DNA of 33,313 bases. Source: an uncultured Clostridia bacterium. GTDB lineage: Bacteria; Bacillota; Clostridia; Oscillospirales; Acutalibacteraceae. The stretch's first letter is position 1. Every line of letters starts with the position of its first letter. The translations under genes were made by a program, and so were the position numbers. The notes beneath the pieces were generated by a model. That model had not been told where the DNA came from, did no database searches, and saw nothing but the letters and a program-made list of their open reading frames with translations. Positions 7,723-14,558 of the stretch are shown here, one piece after another. The stretch covers positions 1-33,313 of the forward strand of contig CAMJJL010000022.1 of NCBI GenBank assembly GCA_946406145.1. The letters run 5' to 3'.

Positions 7723-8289
7723 GTGTCTGATAACAGAAAGGAACACTTAGCGGCGGACTACCGCGAGATGCTGCAATTGCAGGACAGACCGTATCTGTCG
7801 TGGATCGTAACCAAGGGTGAGCCGCCGTATGGGGAGGAATACCTCTTGACCGTCAAGATCAGGACATACGCGCTCTCGGCGACCGAGGAGCGCTACATCG
7901 TCAGCACCATCGACAAATGCACGATCCGCGTCACGCTGTGGGATTCCTATCCCAAGCTCGCTCCGAACACCAAGATGCTCAACATGCCTCCCGTATTCCA
8001 CCCGAACTGGTACTCCAAGGGCACCTACTGTCCGAGTGAGAGTTGGCAGGAGGGGGATTCTCTCAAGGACTACGTCAAGCGAATGCTCGGCACCCTGACC
8101 TATGATCCGTCGCTCATCGAAACGCGATCCCCTGCGAACTTCAAGGCGGCGGCATGGTTCAACAAAATGCAGGATCACGAGGGACTTTTCCCGTCCGATC
8201 CCGTTACACTGACAGAGAATTCTCCCGATGAGATCACAGAGAAAGAACAGCTCGGCGAGATCATCGACAGCTGGGAGATCAAACGATAA
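7723..8289 (+). CDS. E2 ubiquitin-conjugating enzyme-like (UBC fold) protein
   Basis: A 188-residue soluble protein with the hallmarks of a UBC/E2 fold in order. These are an N-terminal helix (LAADYREML), beta strands ending in IRVTLWDSYP (the usual YPF-x-PP position), the FHPN motif (His93-Pro-Asn95), then Cys103 (codon 8029-8031) exactly seven residues after the Asn as in eukaryotic E2s. A Trp and an LKDYVKRMLGTLTYDP helix follow, then SPANFKAAAWFNK, matching the E2 crossing helices. About 40 residues extend past the fold. Active E2s carry a ubiquitin-like protein as a Cys thioester; here no E1, ubiquitin-like or deubiquitinase gene is in the window, so partners are unknown. GTG at 7723 is preferred (AAGGAG eight bases upstream); the GTG at 7714 overlaps that site. 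Confidence 0.8.
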   Translation: MSDNRKEHLAADYREMLQLQDRPYLSWIVTKGEPPYGEEYLLTVKIRTYALSATEERYIVSTIDKCTIRVTLWDSYPKLAPNTKMLNMPPVFHPNWYSKGTYCPSESWQEGDSLKDYVKRMLGTLTYDPSLIETRSPANFKAAAWFNKMQDHEGLFPSDPVTLTENSPDEITEKEQLGEIIDSWEIKR

Positions 8290-8339
8290 TTATTTTCTGT
8301 AACTCGCTTGACACAAGTGTCCGCTCGAACGATCAATAC

Positions 8340-8412
8340 AACCCTCCGAGTCGAAACACATGCTAACGCATGGATTCGACCCACCTCCCTTAGGAAAGGG
8401 AGGCTTGAGGTG
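8340..8412. repeat. Family B hairpin repeat, copy 1 (between E2 and PLC genes)
   Basis: Begins AACCCTC and holds two hairpins: GTCGAA/TTCGAC enclosing CATGC/GCATG (about 8350-8380), and CCTCCCTT/AAAGGGAGG (about 8384-8403). The second could also end transcription of the E2-like gene. It shares AACCCTC and the TTAGGAAAGGGAG block with the copy at 9544-9641. Confidence 0.65.
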
Positions 8413-8445
8413 TTTCAGTCATCAATTATTATCGGAGGTGGCGAT

Positions 8446-9201
8446 ATGCCCGATATCATTGTCCATACGAGTTTCGGCGCGCAGGTGCTGGAGCGCCTTG
8501 CGATCGACGTTGACCGCGATATCTACGACTTCGGTCTGGTCGGGCCCGATCCGTTCCTGTTCTATCGCTTTTATATCGCGCCGTTCCGCCATCGCGCTAA
8601 CCGCTACTCATCCGTCATGCATCGTGAGCGCACGGGTGACTTCCTTGTCGAGCTGATCAAACGCGGCAAAGAGGATCATGATGTGTTCTCCTATGCGGCA
8701 GGCTTTTTGTGCCACTATGCGCTGGATTCCACCACCCATCCCTACATCAACCGCAAGGCAAAGAACTTCTTTCCGATGCACATGGCGATCGAGCATAAGC
8801 TCGACAGGATGAACGGCGGAGAGGTGCGTATCCCGCGCTTTTTGCCTGAATCGATGAAGGATGCCGTCGGCGGCGCGATCACCGAGATCTACGGCTGGGA
8901 TGACGCATGGGAAAAGTTCAAACAGGGTCACCGCGACATGAAGCCGTTCTATGCGATCGTCACGGACAAGAGCGGACTGCTGGACAAGTTCGCGAGTAAA
9001 ACGCACACCAAGCTCGCGTTGATCTCATACCGCAGTAAGGCGATCGACGATATGGATCTGCGCGGATTCTATCCGCTTTACAACAGGGCGATGGATGACG
9101 CGGTGCGGTTCATTGAAGCGGCACACGCCTATGTGCAGAATGAGATCGATGAAGCGACGCTCAGAGCGATCCTCGGCAACCGCTCGTATATAGACGGATA
9201 A
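8446..9201 (+). CDS. Zinc-dependent phospholipase C-like protein
   Basis: A 251-residue protein of the zinc-dependent phospholipase C superfamily (PF00882 type). Visible family features are the N-terminal HTSFG, the GPDPFLFYRF segment (about residues 36-45), and the metal-ligand region HDVFSYAAGFLCHYALDSTTHPYI (about 79-102), with His and Asp spaced as expected for Zn binding. There is no signal peptide, so it is probably cytoplasmic; many clostridial relatives are annotated this way with no shown lipase activity. The start has GGAGGTG five bases upstream. The acylphosphatase gene follows after only 16 bases, so the two are likely one operon. The family B repeat lies just upstream. Confidence 0.85.
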   Translation: MPDIIVHTSFGAQVLERLAIDVDRDIYDFGLVGPDPFLFYRFYIAPFRHRANRYSSVMHRERTGDFLVELIKRGKEDHDVFSYAAGFLCHYALDSTTHPYINRKAKNFFPMHMAIEHKLDRMNGGEVRIPRFLPESMKDAVGGAITEIYGWDDAWEKFKQGHRDMKPFYAIVTDKSGLLDKFASKTHTKLALISYRSKAIDDMDLRGFYPLYNRAMDDAVRFIEAAHAYVQNEIDEATLRAILGNRSYIDG

Positions 9202-9217
9202 TCAATGAGGTGAAGAT

Positions 9218-9508
9218 ATGCTGACAAAACGCAAAACAAAACGCAAATACATCCGATTCTACGGTCAGGTGCAGGCGGTAGGCTTCCGCTGGACAGCGAT
9301 GCAGGCGGCAAAGCTGTACGGCGTGACAGGATGGGTGCGCAATGAATATGACGACAGCGTATCGATGGAGATACAGGGCACCGAGCGCCAGATCGACGAT
9401 GTGATCGCCGCGATCGATCGCGGCACCTATATCGTCATCGAACGCATGGAGGTCAAGACGCTGGATACGGTAGAGGATGAACGCGAATTTCGGGTGAAGT
9501 ATCATTAA
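9218..9508 (+). CDS. acyP: Acylphosphatase
   Basis: A 96-residue protein covering the whole acylphosphatase fold. The phosphate loop is FYGQVQAVGFRW with the catalytic Arg (about residue 25), and the catalytic Asn lies in GWVRNEYDDSV (about residue 44). The family pattern usually reads G-x-V-Q-G-V-G-F-R; here the middle Gly is Ala. It hydrolyses acyl phosphates such as acetyl phosphate or carbamoyl phosphate in the cytoplasm. The N-terminus has an extra basic stretch (KRKTKRKY). The start has GAGGTG upstream, and the gene is probably co-transcribed with the phospholipase C-like gene. A perfect 30-base palindromic terminator follows at 9707-9736. Confidence 0.93.
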   Translation: MLTKRKTKRKYIRFYGQVQAVGFRWTAMQAAKLYGVTGWVRNEYDDSVSMEIQGTERQIDDVIAAIDRGTYIVIERMEVKTLDTVEDEREFRVKYH

Positions 9509-9543
9509 TGGTGTTTCTCCCTTCGGTCGGACTGTTTTATATC

Positions 9544-9641
9544 AACCCTCAGTCACTTCGTGACAGCTTCCTCGCCGGAAACGGCTCCCCCCTTGTCCAT
9601 CGGACATTCCCCCAACGGGGGTACCTTAGGAAAGGGAGCCT
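9544..9641. repeat. Family B hairpin repeat, copy 2
   Basis: Begins AACCCTC, has GTCAC/GTGAC (9552-9564) and ends with TTAGGAAAGGGAGCCTT. It runs directly into the family C hairpin. Repeats of this look (CCTCAGTCACTTCGTGAC-type) are common between genes of gut Clostridia. Confidence 0.65.
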
Positions 9642-9646
9642 TTATC

Positions 9647-9697
9647 GGTTGAGATTACCACAGCCCATGGCACAAGCGCCATGGGCTTCGTAATGAC
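9647..9697 (+). repeat. Short hairpin repeat, family C, copy 2
   Basis: Same frame as the copy at 7645 but with a different stem: AGCCCATGGC pairs with GCCATGGGCT. The outer stem is ATTAC/GTAAT (9654-9658, 9690-9694) where copy 1 has ATCGC/GCGAT, so paired positions change together. Confidence 0.7.
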
Positions 9698-9706
9698 GTT
9701 TATCAT

Positions 9707-9736
9707 AAAAGGGAACGGATCGATCCGTTCCCTTTT
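9707..9736 (+). terminator. Terminator of the PLC-acylphosphatase operon
   Basis: A perfect 30-base palindrome (15-base arms meeting at GATC) ending in TTTTT on the plus strand. Confidence 0.75.
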
Positions 9737-9781
9737 TAGGTTGTCGAAAAAGTACATTAGTCAGGAACAGAGCGTTTACAA

Positions 9782-10010
9782 GCCTCCCTCTGACGAGGGA
9801 GGTGGGCTCGCTTGCGAGCTCGGAGGGAGAGATAACGAAGCGTTACAGAAACACACCGATGATGAACTCAAGCCGTATTTTGAGTGCCTTTTTTCACGGT
9901 ATTGAGTCAATCCTTGCTATTTCACTATATCGTTACGTTATCTCTCCCCCGCAGGTTAAATAATACTCTCAAACACAAAGTCATCTTGCAGCCCCCTCGT
10001 CAGAGGGGGC
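9782..10010. repeat. Nested-palindrome intergenic element, copy 2 (inverted)
   Basis: About 229 bases, in opposite orientation to the copy at 5798-6047. The ends are CCTCCCTCTGACGAGGGAGG (9783-9802) and a 20-base palindrome (9991-10010). The GAGAGATAACG/CGTTATCTCTC arms are at about 9825-9838 and 9936-9949. The core GGTATTGAGTCAATC (about 9898-9912) is the reverse complement of the copy 1 core. The left side also carries a GCTCGC/GCGAGC hairpin. Downstream of both copies on the plus strand lies a similar TGACACGC...TCC-ATCAG segment (about 6069-6089 and 10032-10053). The stretch 9509-10218 otherwise holds only repeats and two terminators. Confidence 0.8.
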
Positions 10011-10088
10011 ATGAAAAGACACGTGCTCCCGTGACACGCGTGTCCATCAGAGGAAACTGCTAACTACTTTTGCTGATTCGCGATAAAA

Positions 10089-10115
10089 AACCGCCGCTGT
10101 GGGAGAGCGGCGGTT
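10089..10115 (-). terminator. Terminator of the 55-residue protein gene
   Basis: AACCGCCGCT (10089-10098) pairs with AGCGGCGGTT (10106-10115); on the minus strand it ends in a run of T's. It is about 100 bases beyond the small gene's stop. Confidence 0.75.
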
Positions 10116-10218
10116 CGGCTTTATGGAAGTAACCACACCTTAGCATAGGAGGATATGAGAAAGGTTATTCCACATCTTCATTCTGTTTTTCAAGCGGAAT
10201 CGTTTCTCCGCTCTCACT

Positions 10219-10386
10219 TCAAGCGGAGCGATCGAGGTCGTGCATGAGCCTGACTTTCATCTTATCACCCTCGACAAAGATATCCACCGCGTCGATGTGT
10301 TTGTCGGGGTGCGCTTTGACAAGCTCGCTGACATACATGTTGATAATTTTGTCGGATACGTGTTCTCCTCTTACGTTGACCTTCAT
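10219..10386 (-). CDS. Small 55-residue protein of unknown function
   Basis: A short reading frame of 55 codons starting MKVNVRGEHV and ending HDLDRSA. AAGGAG lies eight bases upstream of the ATG, a promoter (ATTACA-17-TATAAT) sits at 10433-10461 and a strong terminator lies downstream, so it looks like a complete transcription unit. The protein is soluble, highly charged and predicted beta-alpha-beta-like: strand VNVRGEHV, helix DKIINMYVSELVKAHP, then strands AVDIFVEG and KMKVRLMH. I do not recognise the family. Two TTAAC-x-GTTAA-like sites upstream suggest regulation. It could be a regulator, an antitoxin-like protein or a small structural protein; no partner toxin is adjacent. Confidence 0.7.
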   Translation of the reverse strand: MKVNVRGEHVSDKIINMYVSELVKAHPDKHIDAVDIFVEGDKMKVRLMHDLDRSA

Positions 10387-10432
10387 ACAATCATCTCCTT
10401 CAATTATTCGAACAGTTGTTTTATTTCCTACA

Positions 10433-10461
10433 ATTATATTTTAGCAGAGAACACGTGTAAT
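10433..10461 (-). promoter_or_regulatory. Promoter of the 55-residue protein gene
   Basis: On the minus strand ATTACA (10456-10461) and a perfect TATAAT (10433-10438) are 17 bases apart, about 47 bases upstream of the start codon. Confidence 0.55.
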
Positions 10462-10497
10462 TTCCAGTTACAGGTTGCCCATTTTCATATCAGTTTG

Positions 10498-10555
10498 TTA
10501 ACGGTTAATTCCTTTTTGAATAAAAATAATGTCACTTTGTAACCGTTAATTCCCA
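10498..10555. promoter_or_regulatory. Pair of operator-like TTAAC-GTTAA sites in an AT-rich spacer
   Basis: TTAACGGTTAATTCC (about 10499-10513) and TAACCGTTAATTCCC (about 10542-10556) are near-identical, each a small palindrome, with centres about 43 bases apart (near four helical turns). They lie upstream of the small gene's -35 box. The rest of 10387-10755 is AT-rich and I see no gene in it. Confidence 0.4.
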
Positions 10556-10755
10556 TTGGAAAATAAACGATTTTTTAATATATTTTGGAGAAAAATAACC
10601 GCAAAACACAAGATTTTGTATCTTCCGCAGGAGAAATTTATATTATTTCATAATCGAAAAATAGGTGCTTTCGGCGTCAGAGTGTTCGAACGAATTGAGG
10701 TTAGAGTAACTGTAGATATCCGCACTGTGGTTTTGACGAGCATATTTCCGCCTGC

Positions 10756-11634
10756 CTACTTCGGTTCACATTTGCCGCAGCGGGTACAGCCGTTGCAGAT
10801 GATCTTCATGCCGCAGGTTTGGCACTTTTCGGAAAAGTACGGCTGATAGCGGCGCTCCTCGCGCAGGGGCAGTCCGAGCAGGTTCGTGAGCTTGAAATCG
10901 ATCGGCTTTCCCTTGCAGCTCAATCCCGACTTATACGCCTGGCTCGCCTGCAGCTCACTGCTCTCAATGCGATACATCCTGCCGTCCTTGACAAAACGCC
11001 TGCCTGTGCCGACAAAGGCGAAGGTGACGTTATATTCCCTGCACTCGTCGCTGAGCCGCTTGACCCACTCATAATGACACGGCCGCGCTCCCGCGTAGTT
11101 CTCGCCGTCGCAGATAACCTGCTCGAGCTGTCCGCTCGGCAAATATTCCTTCAGGCTGACCGCGCCGATGAAGGGCGCGCACATAACGCCTTTATGCTTA
11201 AACGGCAATGTCAACAGGATCGGGATGCGCTCGTCGGCACGGCGCTGATTCTCACAGCTCACGTTGAAAAAGACGTTCTCCCATCCGTCGCCCCAGTCAT
11301 GCGGCAGGCACTCCGCCACACGCTCGGGACGCTTCGTCAATAAAAAGAATACGACGTCAGGACGCTGACGGATGATGCTCCATGCTTCGTCACGCCACAA
11401 GTCCGCTTCTTCCAAAAAGAAATCCGAGGTCATACACACGCGGAGCTGTTCACCGCTCTCGACCTTATAGCGGCCGCGGCGATCCTTGGACAGCGGATAG
11501 CGAAAGCCTGATTTCGTTTTGTAGATATCCGCGCCGTTTTTTCCGCGCTGTTCATCCAGAAAGTACATATAGCAGTTTTGACAGCCCTCACTGCACTTTT
11601 TGCAGCCGTGCCACGGGTTCCATATGTCGTGCAT
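10756..11634 (-). CDS. DUF5131 (phage Gp37/Gp68-like) family protein
   Basis: A 292-residue protein starting MHDIWNPWHGCKKCSEGCQNCYMY; the WNPWHGC...GC-x-x-CY block is the DUF5131/Gp37-Gp68 signature and resembles a Cys-based metal centre. Further family-like segments are FFLLTKRPER (about residues 96-105) and VICDGENYAGARPCHYEWVKRL (about 173-194), where radical-SAM-like folds have late strands. The C-terminus adds a Cys-rich tail (CQTCGMKIICNGCTRCGKC, about 271-289) able to form a zinc ribbon or bind an Fe-S cluster. The reaction is unknown. The start has AAGGTGAG upstream, with a promoter at 11657-11685. It is not in an operon with its neighbours. Confidence 0.8.
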   Translation of the reverse strand: MHDIWNPWHGCKKCSEGCQNCYMYFLDEQRGKNGADIYKTKSGFRYPLSKDRRGRYKVESGEQLRVCMTSDFFLEEADLWRDEAWSIIRQRPDVVFFLLTKRPERVAECLPHDWGDGWENVFFNVSCENQRRADERIPILLTLPFKHKGVMCAPFIGAVSLKEYLPSGQLEQVICDGENYAGARPCHYEWVKRLSDECREYNVTFAFVGTGRRFVKDGRMYRIESSELQASQAYKSGLSCKGKPIDFKLTNLLGLPLREERRYQPYFSEKCQTCGMKIICNGCTRCGKCEPK

Positions 11635-11656
11635 GAACTCACCTTCTTTCCTTTTT

Positions 11657-11685
11657 ATTATAGCTTATATCGTATGAAAAGCAAA
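11657..11685 (-). promoter_or_regulatory. Promoter of the DUF5131 gene
   Basis: On the minus strand TTTGCT (11680-11685) and a perfect TATAAT (11657-11662) are 17 bases apart. A GGTCA-TT-TGACC palindrome (11686-11697) abuts the -35 box. Confidence 0.5.
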
Positions 11686-11708
11686 GGTCATTTGACCGTG
11701 ATCCGAAA

Positions 11709-11737
11709 AAAAGAGCCGGTGATGAAGCCGACTCTTT
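11709..11737 (-). terminator. Terminator of the ABC exporter operon
   Basis: On the minus strand AAAGAGTCGG pairs with CCGGCTCTTT (one mismatch) and is followed by seven T's, just after the permease stop. Confidence 0.85.
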
Positions 11738-11759
11738 CCGTTATCATATTGCATTTTGA

Positions 11760-13448
11760 TCAGTCGATCGCTCGAAGGAGCTTTTCGCCCTTTTTAACGG
11801 CAAAATGATTGACCGCCCAGCCGACGATCAGGACGATCGCCGCGATCACGAACCCGGCCGTCATTGCGAAGGCGCCGGTACGGTTCAGAGATGACGAAAA
11901 CATCAAAATAATCATGAACGCGATCAGCAGGATCACGCCGATCACGACCGCGACGATATTGATCCAGCTCAGCTTACGGGACAATTCCGTTTCGCTGTCC
12001 CAGTTAAAATACGGCTTTTTCGCGTTTTTGAGCAGCATGGCGTTGATCAGGATCAGGTTGGTCATGAACGCCGCCAACGCGCCGACCAAGATCACCCAAC
12101 AGCTCTCGACGGCGATAGTGCCCATGATCAGGCAGACAACGCCGAGGATCACGACATAGAGGACGGAGCCGATCGAGCAGATCAGCATCGCGTAATTGCG
12201 CTTGCTTTTATAATAATCCTTAAAATCGACGGGCATGGTCTTGAGCATATCAAAGCTGGTGCCCTCGCGTGAGAACGCGGTGACCGCCAGCACATTGAAG
12301 CCGCAGGCGAAGCACGCAGACATCACACCGATCAGCACCGCGATGAGCAGCGCCGGCGACGTACCCAGGGGCAGCTCTAACATATCGAGATTCAACTGCT
12401 TACCGAGCAGAAACGGCAGGATAAAGAGCACCGGCCAGATAAAGGTCATGGCAAAGCCGTAGACCAGATAAGCGGGATTGCGGCGCGTATGCTTGCTCTC
12501 ATAGCTCGTGAGCGCCTTGAGGGTGCTGACCTTTGTTTTACTGCCGAGCGATTCCTTAGTGACCTTCTTTTTATTGGTACCGGTGTTCTGCATGGACAGC
12601 GCGGTGGACAGGTAAAAGAGCTTGACCGCGAGCATCGCGAGCGCCGGCGCCGCCAAGGTGACGACGAGGCTGATCACAAGCCCGAGAAAATCGCCCTCAA
12701 ACATAAAGCGGCACATGAACCCGATGTTCGGGAATCCCGACGCGACCGCCGCGATCGACGAGACTGCCGCCACTGCCTCCTCGGAATCGCCCGTCTGCAT
12801 CCGGCTGTTGACAAAGATATAGCCGACGGTCAGCGCCACGGTGAACAATCCGCCGAGCACCACCGTGATATCGCGGTTGCGGATAAAGCCGAACACGCGG
12901 AACACGATCACGACCAGCAGCGTCGCGATCGACATGCCGAACAGCGGAATCAAAACGCTCGACAGCACCACGCCGATAAAGTACGGAGCCCCCGGCGCCT
13001 CTCTGAGCCCGAATCCGATACAAATGGTGTTGAGCAGCATCACGCTCAGCATCATGGGGAACTGCAGCGACACCGCCAGCTTCGCGGTGACGATCTGCCC
13101 CGCCGAAAAAGGCATGGGCAGCAGCACGGACAGATCATCCGCCGTATACAGCACCGTCACGATATTCTTGACGGACAGCACAAAGCTCATCAAAAGAACG
13201 ATCAGCATCAAGGTCTGCGTCAAACTTTTCAGGTCGACAAAGGGAGCGACAAGCGGTTCGATCAGATAAGCGACCATCGCGAGGAGCGCGATCAAAAACA
13301 CCACGCCGACAGCGGCGAATATCTTTGCCGCCTTGGGCGAGATCAATGCGTCCTTACTGCCGATCGTCGCCTTGCCGTTGCATTTTTGCAGAACGGCGAT
13401 CAGCTTCCTGACCTTTTGGAAGCTCCCTGAGGTTCTTTGACGATCCAT
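11760..13448 (-). CDS. Putative ABC exporter permease
   Basis: About 562 residues with some 12 strongly hydrophobic segments and few charged loops. The segment DDLSVLLPMPFSAGQIVTAKL (about residues 104-124) matches the d-x-L-L-x-x-P-v-x-x-x-x-i-x-x-K-l pattern of the bacterial 'putative ABC exporter' permeases. It should form the membrane channel for the ATPase encoded at 13780-14520. A hydrophilic stretch (about 300-335, rich in Lys and Thr) divides the two halves. The ATG at 13448 lies 5 bases after the stop of the preceding small gene, with AAGAAG upstream inside that gene; a TTG at 13469 is an in-frame alternative. The substrate is unknown. Confidence 0.8.
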   Translation of the reverse strand: MDRQRTSGSFQKVRKLIAVLQKCNGKATIGSKDALISPKAAKIFAAVGVVFLIALLAMVAYLIEPLVAPFVDLKSLTQTLMLIVLLMSFVLSVKNIVTVLYTADDLSVLLPMPFSAGQIVTAKLAVSLQFPMMLSVMLLNTICIGFGLREAPGAPYFIGVVLSSVLIPLFGMSIATLLVVIVFRVFGFIRNRDITVVLGGLFTVALTVGYIFVNSRMQTGDSEEAVAAVSSIAAVASGFPNIGFMCRFMFEGDFLGLVISLVVTLAAPALAMLAVKLFYLSTALSMQNTGTNKKKVTKESLGSKTKVSTLKALTSYESKHTRRNPAYLVYGFAMTFIWPVLFILPFLLGKQLNLDMLELPLGTSPALLIAVLIGVMSACFACGFNVLAVTAFSREGTSFDMLKTMPVDFKDYYKSKRNYAMLICSIGSVLYVVILGVVCLIMGTIAVESCWVILVGALAAFMTNLILINAMLLKNAKKPYFNWDSETELSRKLSWINIVAVVIGVILLIAFMIILMFSSSLNRTGAFAMTAGFVIAAIVLIVGWAVNHFAVKKGEKLLRAID

Positions 13449-13453
13449 ATCGA

Positions 13454-13783
13454 TCACATCTTCTTGCAATTATTGCGCACGATGAAGTAGACCACGAGCA
13501 TCACGATGAGGACGCCGATCAGGACGATCTTGCTGATGATGGTCTCGGGAATGATCTTCTGGTTCTCCAGATATCTGACGACTCCGTAGCCGATGATGAC
13601 CAGTCCGGAAACGATGTTCAAAATGGCGTTCATCAGCTTCAGGGTCTTAGCGCCCTTCTCCGAATACTCTGCCAACTTCTCTTCTTCACGCGCGCTCAGC
13701 TTTCCGGTGAGGATGATCTTAACACCCGTGATGATGGTAAAAATACCTAATGCGCCTAAAACAAACGGCCAAATCTGACTCAT
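13454..13783 (-). CDS. Small three-helix membrane protein of an ABC operon
   Basis: 109 residues with three predicted membrane helices (about residues 5-26, 48-68 and 82-103), a charged loop SAREEEKLAEYSEKGAKT between the first two, and a basic end (NNCKKM). I do not recognise a named family. Its start ATGA overlaps the last codon and stop of the ATPase gene, and its stop is 5 bases before the permease ATG, so translation of all three is probably coupled. It may be an accessory subunit of the exporter. Confidence 0.8.
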   Translation of the reverse strand: MSQIWPFVLGALGIFTIITGVKIILTGKLSAREEEKLAEYSEKGAKTLKLMNAILNIVSGLVIIGYGVVRYLENQKIIPETIISKIVLIGVLIVMLVVYFIVRNNCKKM

Positions 13784-14520
13784 ACTGTTACCTCCGATTC
13801 TTTTGTTTCTGTTAATTCAAGGAAAATATTCTCTAAGGACGCCTGCGACTTGTGGGTCGCTTTGAGGTCGTCCAATGTACCGTGATAGAGCAGCTCGCCG
13901 TGCTTGATGATACAGATCTCGTCACACAGCTTTTCCGCTACCTCGAGCACGTGGGTGGAAAAGAACACCGAGTTGCCCTTGTCGACATGCTCGCGCATCA
14001 TCTGCTTGAGCTCGAACGCGCTCTGTGGGTCAAGTCCCGTCAACGGCTCGTCTAAGATCCAGACGGACGGTTCATGGATCAGAGCGCCCATGATCATGAG
14101 CTTCTGGCGCATGCCGTGAGAATACGACAGGATCGTATTGCCCAGTGAATCGAAGATGCCGAAGCGGTTGGCGTAATCCTCGATGAACGCGGCTCTGCCC
14201 TCGACGGGAGCGTCATAAATATCCGCCATGAAGTTGAGGTATTCGAGTCCCGTCAGACGCAGGAAGTGGTCGGGGCTGTCGGACACATAGCCGAACTGCA
14301 TTTTTGCTTTTTTCGCGTCCTTCGCGATATCGATCCCGTTGATGAGGATCGTGCCCTCGGTGGGCTTGATCACGCCTGTGATCGCTTTGATCGTCGTGGA
14401 TTTGCCTGCGCCGTTGTGACCGATAAAGCCGGTGATGGCGCCGTCCTTGGCGGTAAAGGTAATATCCTTCACAACGGTATGATCACCGTATTTCTTGGTA
14501 AAGTTTTTTACCTCGATCAA
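13780..14520 (-). CDS. ABC transporter ATP-binding protein
   Basis: A 246-residue ABC ATPase. The Walker A is GHNGAGKST (about residues 34-42), the Q-loop lies in MQFGYVSDSP, the signature is LSYSHGMRQK (about 129-138; SHGMR replaces the commoner SGGMK/SGGQR), the Walker B is VWILDEPLTGLDP, and the H-loop is STHVLEVAE. This is the type that drives ABC-2 style exporters. The start codon is TTG at 14520 with AAAGGAG nine bases upstream; no better ATG exists in frame. It heads an operon with the small membrane protein and the permease. A promoter with an overlapping TTCACAGTGAA palindrome lies upstream. Confidence 0.93.
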   Translation of the reverse strand: MIEVKNFTKKYGDHTVVKDITFTAKDGAITGFIGHNGAGKSTTIKAITGVIKPTEGTILINGIDIAKDAKKAKMQFGYVSDSPDHFLRLTGLEYLNFMADIYDAPVEGRAAFIEDYANRFGIFDSLGNTILSYSHGMRQKLMIMGALIHEPSVWILDEPLTGLDPQSAFELKQMMREHVDKGNSVFFSTHVLEVAEKLCDEICIIKHGELLYHGTLDDLKATHKSQASLENIFLELTETKESEVTV

Positions 14521-14558
14521 GTAATCATCTCCTTTCTGAGTTTGCTCGCAACATATAT

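Noticed and set aside
7723..8289. A complete ubiquitin-like conjugation operon (Bil or CBASS type)
   Set aside because: Only the E2-like protein is present; the adjacent genes are not E1, ubiquitin-like, JAB or nucleotidyltransferase proteins.
9707..9736. The perfect 30-base palindrome as an operator
   Set aside because: It lies directly downstream of an operon and ends in a T-run, so an intrinsic terminator is the simpler reading.
5798..10010. Repeats as a CRISPR array
   Set aside because: The repeats are few, of different families, not evenly spaced and without spacers or cas genes.
10155..10247. A 30-codon plus-strand frame with AGGAGG just upstream
   Set aside because: The spacing to ATG is only two bases, it runs antisense over the end of the better-supported 55-codon gene, and the peptide is featureless.
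10556..10846. A 96-codon plus-strand frame in the AT-rich spacer
   Set aside because: It overlaps the 3' end of the DUF5131 gene, has no ribosome binding site and changes character at the GC-rich boundary.
12489..13430. A 313-codon plus-strand open frame opposite the ABC permease
   Set aside because: Its translation is almost all charged residues (antisense of membrane codons) and matches nothing.
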